Part shown: positions 22,830-32,498 of the stretch, in pieces
Numbering within the stretch: the stretch's first letter is position 1
Layout: the number at the start of each line of letters is the position of its first letter
Assembly (NCBI GenBank): GCA_003313425.1
Contig: NHZP01000025.1
Span: forward strand, 1-64,000
Reading direction: 5' to 3'
Source: Pseudopyrenochaeta lycopersici
Taxonomy: Eukaryota > Ascomycota > Dothideomycetes > Pleosporales > Pseudopyrenochaetaceae
DNA length: 64,000 nt
The notes under the pieces: generated by a model
Told to the model about the DNA's origin: nothing
Database searches by the model: none
What the model saw: only the letters and a program-made list of their open reading frames with translations
Made by a program: the position numbers and the translations under genes

Positions 22830-23759
22830 GACGGGGTGAGATGGAGTAGTGGGATGCTTAGGAAAGGATAATAGCCGCTTCATATACTCGCATTCGACTG
22901 TTGCGTACATTTATGGTGCTTGTAATTCTTACCATGCGCTCCAGCAGCACGGCGCAATCCAACGACGCTGATGCACACGTCTCACTTACCTCTTGATGAT
23001 GATTGCTTATCAATTTTACAGGTACCGACTACCACATCAGCTCTAAATCAGATAACCTGATGCACTGACACAGCTGCTAATATCAGCCTCTGGTCTGGCC
23101 CTACAGCATTAGGTCCAACTTATAGTGTCTGAGGGTGTGGTGCGCGACACTAGAGCGGATAGATCTCCATCTTGTTCCGCTCACCACGACGCTACATCCA
23201 TCGTGAAGTGGCAGCGAGACAAGGCTCCAGGCTCGCGTACGGCCATATACTCGTTGCCTCTAAGTTAGCAGTCCACAATGTGTATGAATGTTGCGGAACC
23301 ACTAGAGGCACGTCACACCGTTCCTTGGACGATGCTAAACATGATGGACGCCGTTGCACAGCGCAAATCAAGCATTGCCGCATGAATGGGCGAGATGACT
23401 GGGGATGCGATTGAGGATGCGATTAGGATGCGATTAGGATTCGATTGACGATGCGATTGAGGATGCTGGAAGTGGATAAGAAAAGCGACAACGAAGACAG
23501 TCTCACATTGGGAGAAATGGCGCAGCACAAGAAGACCATGGATGTTTTGGGTCTTGGTTTTCCGCCACCCACCAACGATTACGGTTGCGCCTAGATGCCC
23601 TGATAGATCATTTGCCTACATACAACTAGAGTTCGCTTCTTTAGAAAAGATGTCTGAGGATGACTTGGGAGGTGTTTGGCTAGTCTGGCCACAACAGGAG
23701 AGAGATCTCCTAGTCGAGAAGGAAAGTACATGGTCATCGCTTCTTACAACCTGCTGCGT
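22830..23759. other. intergenic with a short minisatellite
   Basis: No gene recognised. See the repeat at 23401-23470. Confidence 0.45.
23401..23470. repeat. GGATGCGATT minisatellite (about 6 copies)
   Basis: Consecutive imperfect copies of (G/A)GATGCGATTGA or TA, about 11-13 bp each, ending in GAGGATGCTGG. Confidence 0.75.
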
Positions 23760-24212
23760 CTAGTCATCGTATATAACAACACATTGTCTGGCCAGCTCCA
23801 TAAACTCCGATGGATGCCCGGTTCGCATAACCATGTTCCGCCCCTGCTCAAAGACGGACCATGTGCAATTGCCCGACGGGTGACGCGTTTGTCTAACGAG
23901 GGAGGGCTCGAGTCGTAGAAGATTACTTCTCCAATGTGTAGAGATGTACTCGTTTGCTTCGGGCAGAAGTGAAAGATTATTGCGACTACCAGCTTCTTCC
24001 TGGCTTAAGATTTCCTTGTAACGGATCTTCCGGTCGTTGAAGCTTATCTCAGCCACATGAAAGCAACCTGGGACAAGCACGGCGGGGAGTGCAACCTGCG
24101 CTTTTGCTTTGTGAAGATGGGGAAGATGTTGGGCTTGGAGTGGCTCCCCAGCGTCGCCAGCGGCGAGAAGGCTATCTAACAAATGCCGGTAGTCCTCGCG
24201 TCGATTCGTCAT
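23760..24212 (-). CDS. possible 150-residue gene fragment, unrecognised
   Basis: Frame from ATG at 24212 to a stop at 23760. The second half (HVAEISFNDRKIRYKEILSQ, then WSVFEQGRNMVMRTGHPSEF) looks more protein-like than neighbouring frames, but I cannot assign a family and find no flanking exons. It may be a relic. Confidence 0.25.
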   Translation of the reverse strand: MTNRREDYRHLLDSLLAAGDAGEPLQAQHLPHLHKAKAQVALPAVLVPGCFHVAEISFNDRKIRYKEILSQEEAGSRNNLSLLPEANEYISTHWRSNLLRLEPSLVRQTRHPSGNCTWSVFEQGRNMVMRTGHPSEFMELARQCVVIYDD

Positions 24213-27200
24213 GGCTGGGGTATCTGGCTTTCTTCGTTAAAGCGGTTCATTTCCAGAGTTCCTTGCCAGACACTCACCTGGAGAGCAATTTCTCGGTTTT
24301 AGCATGGCGAGGCACTTTCGTTGCTCGGACGTGATGCTGCTAGTCTTCCAAAGTTATCAATTGGCGCCAGTCTGCTGCAAGGATGCCCATCAACCGCGCA
24401 CCGCGATGGTCTCTGAAAGCCCGACCAGGCCAGAGACGCTGCTCAAGTGCGCTTTGTGGGGGTAGTATCTGTAGAAACAACCGACACAGCTGGATAGATA
24501 TGGTCTGACAGAGAAGTGGATCGTTCATCAAAAGCCATGCATTATTTCTATTAACCTGAGCTTCCAGAGACAAGATGATGACGGTCTGCTCACTGTGAGT
24601 GCGCATTTGCCAACGCTGCTTGTGGCACTGCGGACTACCAGTACACTCTGGGATTCTCCAAGCCGACATTGGTAACCGTGATGATATTGACACTGCCATC
24701 GATGTTTGAGATGCTCATTGCGAGCGATTGTTCTCATTCGTACTCCCGCCATTGTCGCCTGCTCTGCCGGCCAACATTGTACCGTCAAGTTGCTGATGCT
24801 GACGCTGATGCTGACACAGGTGTTGATTCTCTTTATATCGACGAAGAATCTTTGGATTGCAGCTGCCAAACGTGTTCTTCGTTGGACCAAAGTGTATCAA
24901 GTGTATCTTAGCGAGAACTCCCCGCCACAGAGCGGGGGTCGACCATTGAGACGAGTGGCGGCCATGAATCGCATGTGCATCAGGGAGTGCCTCTGCGGAA
25001 GTCTGACGTTCCAGCAGGATGCCGTCATTTTGCGAGGAGCTAGAGCAGCATTTCCGTGCCACCCAAATACCGACCTACCCTACATCCACACCTATGATTG
25101 CGGCGTAGTCAAGGCGCAATCAACGTTGCTCGGTGGTTAATGCTGGTCTGCTGAACGCCTCTTGTGTCACTTCTCATTCAATTGTTCAGCTGGAATTGCC
25201 AGACCTCGGTCAATTCGTTGCGCGATTAGCGTATCGCTTGGGGGTATCCCTCGTCCCTCCGACCCCATTGGAGAATCATCTGTTATGCGAAGTTCTTTTT
25301 ACTAGGTTACTGTGCATCATCATGTGCAGATCGGGAAGGCAGAGGCGAAGCCGACAATGGAAGGCCCACTAATGTAGAGCGTATGCTTCATCAGTATAGA
25401 CACATATGCGGTAATGCGGCGTAGCACGCTAGGCAGAGCAGCACGTTGGTTTTAGGTTTACGTGGGTCTTCCTGGCGTGTCTGCTGAGCGTGTGTGGATC
25501 ATGACAACTTCACGCGCGCTTTTCTGGCCCCTGAACTAACAAGCGCCAAACCAATCATGTCTTATATCAGGCACACCTGAGCTTCCGCTAATCAGCTTGG
25601 CGAACAAGCTGCGCGTCTCGTAGGGCTATGACGACCAATTAGCAGCGGTGTTCTGTTCTTTGTGGATGTGCGGAAATGAATTTGTGGGTCGTGAACGCCG
25701 TTCTCGGGTACGGCTGAGTCACAGCGGGATCGACGACGTGCTCAATCTGGGCGCATGGACGCGGCTGTGCTTACCCCCCAGCCGTGATGGCGCACCAACC
25801 GGCGATTCCCCGGACTCCATCGAGTTTATTGGTCGCTTGACACGGTCGGTCCCCAATGCACTTCGCGCAATCTATCAAGCCGCGCGCATGCTCAAAAGGT
25901 TCCTGAAAAAAACTTGAAAGAGGATACGGTCCTTGAGTGCTTCTAGAATATCCTTATTCTTCATTCGTCTCCTGCTAATTTCGCATCTTTGAAATCATGT
26001 CCTCATAACGGGCGAATGGAAGTCGTGCGCATGAGCAACAACAACAGGCGTACAGATAGGCTCCAATTTCGAGTTGCGGAGTCAAGATCTAGAACGTACG
26101 CAGGTGGCGTTTCGCTGAATCCGCCACATCTATCATCAGGTCACGCATGATGCTGCTGTGCCGCAAAGATGCAGACAAAGACAAGGACTTCACGACGGTC
26201 GTGACGGGCACCGTATATGAAGGGGTACGCCGCTCTCCAATTGGTAGACATTACTGGTACTTCGGCCCGTTTACGGCGGAAACTCAATGCGATTAGTGAG
26301 AGGTTTCGTATAACACAACTGCGCAGCGGCTGCTGGCCATAAACACTGTCGTTTGGTCCGTTTCCACGAGAATCCTTGACCACGATCTGCTATCAATCGT
26401 CATCGACACAGAGGCCCTGATCCGTACTTGGGCAAAATTGTATAACTGTAGTATAGCCTAATACGTATGGGCAAGTGCGCCGGGTGCACCGGCGCGTGCA
26501 TTTAGGTGGGGCAGAGGCGCGTGCGCTCATAAGATGGCAGCGCAGAGCAAGCGCACCCGGCGCACATGCCTAGATATGTATTAGGCTATACTACAGTTGT
26601 ACAATTTTGCCCAACTATGCCCTGATCAACGATTGGAGTGCTGCTTGAGAGGGAGTGATGTGCTGTTGGTCCGCGAATAAGCTGCATTTCGCATTCCTTC
26701 TCAGTGCAGCCACATACGATAGCGTGGACAGCGTGCTTCCCATGCGAAACAACCGGTTATCATCAGTACGTGACTCAGGTACTCGCGCTCACATGATCGT
26801 CCATGCATGCATGTATTTGTAGAGTGCTTACCCGATCCCGCAAGCGCAAGCTATGCTTCTGTCTAACCTCAGGGCGCCAAGCCTTTGAACGACAAACGGA
26901 ACGACCTGCATTCGAGTACTCGTAGTCTCTCCTGGTGGGAATTATTCAGGTCGGTCACTGCAGCGCTATAGCCTCGCAAGCCGGCGTCCTGTTAGGCGTC
27001 CTCGATAGACGCCTGTTCTAGCAATTCTCCACGTTAGCAACTTCGGTTGCGTTGGAGACTAGCAGTGCTGGCCTCGAGCAATCTAGTCTACATGGTTCTG
27101 CAATATTGCTTGTCTCCAAAATCTTTCCCATGACTCGACTGATGTTTCTGGGTACTGTACATGGCCCGCTGAGGGTGAAGGAATTCTGCCATCCATGTTA

Positions 27201-27936
27201 AGCTGATGACCCGAACTTTGCTAAGCCTTGATCATCACCGAAAAGTGCTTGTGGTCAACTAATGACCAGGCGCAACAATTGTTTTGCACCTCTATGTTCT
27301 CCAAGAATATGCCGTGCATGCTGACGTTACGCGCTTACGTCTAGTGAAAATTAACCGCTTTGTGTCGACCATAACTCCTGATCCTGATTGCACCAAAACA
27401 CGCCGTCCCATCATCAGCTCAGCATAGAAAAGTCTTGCTTAGGCCACAGCCAAACATATGACTTTCCTTCCCGCGCAACAAAACATCCTCCCACTGCTTA
27501 CGAGGGAAGGCACATCTCGAAGGTCCCTGAGACTTTCAGAACATGAAGTCCAGCTGTCGATGCGGCTAGCTGCTTGAAGTCTTTTTCATCATCGCCACAG
27601 CTGCTCTGTGCAATGATGAACCCTCGGTAGTACGCTCTTTCCGTGTCAAGATTGCCCACTGTTACCCGGTAGTTTTCTGATTCTGATGACAATCAGACGT
27701 CTCACTCCATGGTCACCCCCTATTCATGGCCGATGTCGACCGCATTTCTCGAATCGCACGCACCATCGGATCGTTCGTCGAGTTGCTTGAGTCCCCACAT
27801 CGTACCTCAACGATTCCTGTCATGTCGGGCATGGCATCTTAGAGCGCCGCGGAACGGAAGATGCGACATCAGCGGAGGCTCAAATACCAGGCTCAAATTT
27901 CGTCGTGCCACCGTTCCTACTGTCTCAGACGTTAAG
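24213..27936. other. gene-poor 3.7-kb stretch carrying one MITE
   Basis: Short frames only. A hexamer-like run (GCTGATGCTGACGCTGATGC) lies near 24795. The MITE at 26423-26618 is listed separately. A 64-codon frame at 27498-27692 (minus) is not supported. Confidence 0.45.
26423..26618. mobile_element. MITE with ~60-bp terminal inverted repeats
   Basis: A 196-bp element that is almost all inverted repeat. Left arm from about 26428: TTGGGCAAAATTGTATAACT; right arm, reverse-complemented: TTGGGCAAAATTGTACAACT; both continue through GTAGTATAGCCTAATAC and GTGCGCCGGGTGC. The arms are near-identical over about 60 bp around a GC-rich centre. It has no coding capacity. Two readings of the ends are possible: a TA duplication right beside CTTGGGC/GCCCAAC (Tc1/mariner-like), or the 9-bp direct repeat GCCCTGATC at 26414-26422 and 26619-26627 (Mutator-like). 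No source element is seen in the window. Confidence 0.88.
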
Positions 27937-28662
27937 ATGTCTTACTCCAACTACAACCCAGGCGCCTCAGTGGACATGTTCGGCACCAATTTCTCGGCTA
28001 TAGATGGGAACGAGGTGCATCCTCCCTTCTCACCGGGACCCATGGCGCCCCCGGGGAATCTCACGGTGCATCAAACAAAGTAAGCAGACTACATTCGATG
28101 CACGTAGTCCGTGCTGAGACTGGAGGGTTAGCTGACAAGTATTGAGCGATATGACGAGGGACGAACCGCAGAGTTCGAATGCGCAAAACTTGAACGAGAG
28201 CTACGAGAGCCGGGTGATTCGCCTGTTGAAACAATTCATAAACAACGAGAACGAACGAGCACAAAATCAGGATCATGTAATGAAGCTTAACTTTCAAGAG
28301 GTCCAAACACTCCGGGAGCGGCAAGACGCCATGACTGCGTTACTGGAGGCCATGAGAAAGCAATTGAATGACATTCAATCTCTCATCAAAAATCAACATC
28401 GCCGCTCGGATCCACTGTCATTACCAGGAAACTCGCAATACATGCGTGGATCTCGCCCAGAACAATTATCATTACCGACGAACGCGCAGTATGCACCGGC
28501 TGCCCGGTCAGATCATCAATCTTTTCAAAGCAATGTGCAGTACGTGCTCTCTTCTAGAAGGCAGATCTAAGGCACTAACCTTTGATCACTAGGGGCGACA
28601 AACTCCTTCAAGAAATGTCAAACATTCTACAGAGATACAGGAATGGCTATGCTCTGAAATGA
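27937..28662 (+). CDS. unrecognised 201-residue coiled-coil protein, three exons
   Basis: Exons 27937-28079, 28147-28539 and 28593-28662 sum to 606 nt and give one frame ending in TGA. Introns are 67 nt (GTAAGC...GAG) and 53 nt (GTACGT...TAG with ACTAAC branch). N-terminus is Pro/Gly-rich (HPPFSPGPMAPPGNLT). The middle is a Gln/Glu-rich amphipathic helix (LLKQFINNENERAQNQDHVM, continuing to MRKQLNDIQSLIKNQ). After that come three imperfect repeats of about 16 residues (LPGNSQYMRGSRPEQ, LPTNAQYAPAARSDH, FQSNVQY). The clean splice fit supports a real gene; an upstream in-frame extension to 27709 is possible. Function unknown. Confidence 0.6.
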
Positions 28663-28784
28663 TGAACGACGGTTTCATACTCATACATGGTGGAAATGCA
28701 TTTGCCAGCGGACGCGCCCGTCTCATGGCGGGTCATATTCTCGATGTAGTCTCTGCACATCTATACCTCCCTGCAGCCACGTCA

Positions 28785-28786
<2 letters not shown>

Positions 28787-28841
<55 letters not shown>

Positions 28842-28844
28842 TGT
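28787..28844. repeat. compound (CT)n(GT)n microsatellite
   Basis: Nineteen CT units followed directly by ten GT units, uninterrupted. Confidence 0.97.
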
Positions 28845-29830
28845 TGTATTGATGTGATGTGGTCGTACTTGCGTAATACGCGCAAAGTGTGTCCGCGGCC
28901 CGGCGCTTCTCCGTGCTATGTCGGGCATAATGTTTTGTGCGCCGCGCTTAGTACCGACCACACCGCGAAATCGCTACATGCTTAGCATGCTAGCTGACGA
29001 TAAATGTGTGGGAACAAGTTTCTCTGAGGATTCAGTATGGAGTACTAAAGAAACAGACTCTTTGTCCGTTCTCGGGGACTGACTAGAGGCAACTGAAATG
29101 CAGACGAACACAATACCGAGTGGGCATTCTGCAAAGCGTGAAAAGTAAAAGATCCAAAGCGAGGTCACTATATACATAGAGCATAGTACTCCCTCTTTCG
29201 CAGAGACCTATTGTGACTCAGCACTGAGCACCCACTGATGGGCGCTCAACGATGCGCTCCCAATGAAGCCAGGCTCTCTTCTGCTCACTGGTGAGCAGAC
29301 ACATGACCTGCGGCACTGTACCTTGATGTGGGCCTCCAGGAGGAGAAATCATCTCCGACAGATATTGTGTCCAGCCTTCCCGACAAGCAAGCGACTTGAC
29401 AACTTGACTTGACTTCACTTAGTTAAACAAGGTAAGTCAAGTCAAACAGGCAGCTGAGCTCACAAGTCAAGTCAAATGAGGCTTCAAGTTGACTTGACTT
29501 GCTTGTTGGAAAGTCTGCTTGTGCCTCATTTCAGCACTCGCAGGGCGAAGGATTGACACATCTTGCCCCCAAGGTAGCCTTTTGAATTATCGAAATCATA
29601 TGTATAGCACCTTAGGACTTACTATATGGCGGGGAGCACTAAGGACGCCTATCATATAGACCATGCCACGTACCGTGTTGCTTTCCCAGATCACGTTGCA
29701 AAGAGACACATGGCGCTTAGGAATGGTCTTGAAAAGATGAAGGGATGTAGCGCGTAGACAGTACTCGCCAATTTATGTTGCCTTCCCGGACGCTAGTAAT
29801 GAATTATACTAATTTTATGAGTAGTGTCTA
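28845..29830. other. intergenic with CAAGT/ACTTG-rich block
   Basis: No gene. See the repeat at 29393-29515. Confidence 0.45.
29393..29515. repeat. clustered (A)CTTGACTTGACTT and inverted AAGTCAAGTCAAA motifs
   Basis: At least six copies of CTTGA/TCAAG pentamer runs in both orientations over 120 bp. The layout resembles the subterminal binding-site clusters of the hAT elements at 4170 and 51366, so it could be a trace of a hAT end, but no terminus or target duplication is visible. Confidence 0.5.
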
Positions 29831-30430
29831 TCAAACACAGATATACAAATTAAGATTCTTTCTAGTGTAGTTCCATGCCACGGAGTTATGGACTTTCTGC
29901 TGCTGTACCTCTGCCTCCAAGCTCCGGAGAATCTCTTCATGAGATGGGCCCAACACCTCCAAGGCCGAAGAAGAGCGAGGAGGAGAATCAGAGATAGGAC
30001 TGAGATGAGCAGGGGGTTGTGCAGTGCTGCTCACGTTTGAACCGGTGATATCCCCTTCAACCGAAGCTGCTGTCGAATCAGGCCCGTCACCTTGGAGGGC
30101 CTGAAGTGTGATTACCGTGTGCTGAATGCATGGACGTTGGTCCGTCACGTACTGTTTCAGGGATAGGTCGGTAGTGTTCTGCAGGATGTTCACTATATCT
30201 TGGACATCTTTCTTCATGCGAGCCAACTTCATCTCCACCATGAGCCTTGAGCTTGGGTGTTCCGGAAGCTCCCATTCACTTTCGGGGCATTCAGCTTTCC
30301 CTGGTGCCCTTTCCACTCTTTGGTCGGGGCAGTCAACTTTCCTTGAAATCCCTTCGAGCCTTTCATCGTCATTATCGGTGTTCGGGTGTGATTCTGTTTG
30401 GACGGTCACGTGATCTTCCTTCTCAGCCAT
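29831..30430 (-). CDS. unrecognised 199-residue hydrophilic protein
   Basis: Single frame, ATG at 30430. N-terminal third is acidic and disordered. A helical part follows (RLMVEMKLARMKKDVQDIVN). Then a Ser/Pro-rich linker (HLSPISDSPPRSSSALEVLG) and a second helix (SHEEILRSLEAEVQQQKV). No known domain recognised. The frame is the longest here and has an ordinary composition, but no splice or homology evidence supports it. Confidence 0.4.
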   Translation of the reverse strand: MAEKEDHVTVQTESHPNTDNDDERLEGISRKVDCPDQRVERAPGKAECPESEWELPEHPSSRLMVEMKLARMKKDVQDIVNILQNTTDLSLKQYVTDQRPCIQHTVITLQALQGDGPDSTAASVEGDITGSNVSSTAQPPAHLSPISDSPPRSSSALEVLGPSHEEILRSLEAEVQQQKVHNSVAWNYTRKNLNLYICV

Positions 30431-31321
30431 CCTGCTTCAGTCAGAGGAAATCGCGGTCAGACCGTTAAGCACTGGTCGAGAACGTACCTCTTCTCCCTGT
30501 ATCTCTGTGCGGCTCTTTTGTTTTGCACTTTCCGTGCTTCTACTTGCTCCGCCTTGGTTTTGTACTTTCGGTAAGCCATGGAGGTGCTGTGTGTGGCACT
30601 ATCGAGCGTTGCAGAGTGTTATCCAGGACTGGCTGTGTAGGTAATATTGCTGAGCATAGACGAAATGTAACAACGGCTTGTTCGAACTCCTATGCTTGCA
30701 GTAAGTATAACAAATAAGCCACAATCTCGCCTAGTCTGTGGGGATCCTTGGAGTCATTCATCTTCCTGGCTTGACGCTCGAACTCAATGGTTCCATGAGC
30801 AGATGCTTGTGGCAAGCATAAGCAAAAATCAACCGCTAAGCCTGGCATATGTGGGTCCTTGAAAATGCTTATAGCAAGCATAAGCAGATGGCAACGACCA
30901 AGAGAAATTTAAAAAAAATCTGTAATTGCGGGTCTCGAGCGTAAGTGCTTGTGATTTGATATGATTTTTTTGCAGTTATGCCTAGAAGCAAGGGATTGGC
31001 CAGACAGCCAAATCTTCGCCGCACAAATCAGCACGCCCAACTTCCCAACGGAACCACTATAGCTAACTGTCCCCTTGACTCTGCGTGATCTGGCTTCCAT
31101 CTACGACCATGTACATTTCGCCTCAAGGAATGATGTCGCACGCCAGGATGGACTGCATTACTAAGCTTGCCGTGCGGTTCCTGTAGATAGCCAGGCTAGG
31201 GTGCAACCAAGAACAATACACCAATCTTTCACAATATGAGACCACTCACCTAAGCACTCAAAAGTGCGACAAATGATGTACCTGCTTATGTTTTTTTTTC
31301 ATAATCTACTATTCCTGTTTA
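30431..31321. other. intergenic, degenerate local duplication
   Basis: Two diverged copies of a roughly 65-bp block (about 30690-30755 and 30800-30862), each beginning ATGCTTG and ending GGATCCTTG or GGGTCCTTG. No gene. Confidence 0.35.
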
Positions 31322-31358
31322 ATGCTGGAGAAGCGAGTGCCGCACCCCACCATCTTTG

Positions 31359-31458
31359 CGCAACTCTTTGAGCAACTCTTTGAGCAACTCTTTGAGCAAC
31401 TCTTTGAGCAACTCTTTGAGCAACTCTTTAAGCAACTCTTTGAGCAACTCTTTGAGCA
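31359..31458. repeat. 12-bp tandem repeat GAGCAACTCTTT (about 8 copies)
   Basis: Near-perfect array; one unit reads TTAAGC in place of TTGAGC. The first unit (GCGCAACTCTTT) overlaps the inner edge of the pogo terminal repeat, so the array seems to have grown out of the transposon end. Confidence 0.95.
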
Positions 31459-31610
31459 TACAACTCAACCACATCACAAGCCAGTATATAGATATTGATA
31501 GAGTAGATTAAGCAGTGCCTTAAGTATCTTTTTTACATGTACGTGAGTTGTGCCCAGGCTCTCTACACTTCTTACAGCGCGCAAGAACCTGGCGGCTGAC
31601 GCCTGATTGC

Positions 31611-32498
31611 TCACCACCTTTGACGCTGCTCATGAGCAATCTGCTGATCAGCCTCTCGTTGAGCAAGTATATCCTCTCCAGCTCCCATTGTTAAGACTCC
31701 TCGCTTCTGGAACCGCTTTTTCTTGCGCTGCCTCCGCTCTGACGCTGCCTTGTTGGCTCTCTCAAGGCTGGTAATCCGATCGCGGATCAGCTCAGCTGAG
31801 AGCATTATAACCTCTGCACCCTTCTCAAGCTGGTTTGATTGCGACAATAACTGAGGCTGGTAACGAGCTCTTATGCTGGCGAATGCGCTCACGAATAAGA
31901 GTTGATTGAGCCTCAAGCTCACGTACGTTGTTTGGTGTTCGAGCCTCCCAAACAGCCTCTGGTAGAGCAGCTAGCGAAGGCGTACGCAGCTGTATATCTA
32001 GCTTTGATAGGACAACGTCTGGCTGGAGAGGGACAAGGCCTGCGCCTTGAATGGCTGAGCAGATATTGGCTGCTGTGAACGATTGATTAAAGGCTGCCTT
32101 GAAGGCTGGTAGAAACGCAAGCTTGGTGACGTGATTGATATGGCTCTTGATCAGGCTCTCAATCTGACGACTGTACGCCTTCTTAAGAAGAGAGAAGCAG
32201 CCAACGTCAAGAGGCTGCAGCGGATGAAATGAGTGAGGTGGCATATAGAGAGTGATGGCTCTCATGACCATCAAGGATAAGCAGTCGACGCGCACCTACT
32301 GCCCTCATCTTTGTATAAGAATCAAAGTGCTTCAGCGGCTCTACTCCAAAGCTTGTTAGTTGTCCAGCCGTTGTCACTGAATGCAATAACCCAGTCGCGT
32401 GGGATAGCATCTTCCCTGTACCAGGCAGACAAGTGATGCTTGCCAGCAAAGATAAAGAAGGGTGGGACTGTCCAGCCAGCAGCATTAATTACTTGAAT
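31611..32498 (-). pseudogene. pogo/Fot1-like transposase, C-terminal DDE half
   Basis: Reading leftwards from 32498: [46 protein letters not shown], then LLILDGHESHHS (second catalytic Asp), then PPHSFHPLQPLDVGCFSLLK (third Asp), and the C-terminal tail with a basic coiled segment (ASERRQRKKKRFQKRG). These are the ordered motifs of DDE_1-type fungal transposases. At least two frame changes (around 32350 and 32220) and a frame break near 31900 make it a pseudogene. The first catalytic Asp and the DNA-binding part are not here; a matching N-terminal half on the same strand lies at 39144-39632. Confidence 0.85.

Larger units (their letters stand above)
31322..32498 (-). mobile_element. left (C-terminal) half of a pogo/Fot1-like element
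   Basis: The left end lies next to a TA (31320-31321) and begins ATGCTGGAGAAGCGAG; the block AAGCGAGTGCCGCACCCCAC reappears in inverted orientation at about 39616-39640 (AAGCGAGTTGCGCACCCCAC), the right end of the element half at 39144-39650. The half ends at 32498, where the hAT at 32499 begins in the middle of transposase codons. A 12-bp tandem array sits just inside the terminus. Confidence 0.7.

Noticed and set aside
23760..25140. One multi-exon gene formed by the overlapping frames in this stretch
   Set aside because: I could not find splice sites that join them in phase or any family motif; only one weak fragment is listed.
31359..31458. CRISPR-like or regulatory array
   Set aside because: Units are 12 bp and directly adjacent without spacers, and tied to a transposon end: a simple tandem repeat.
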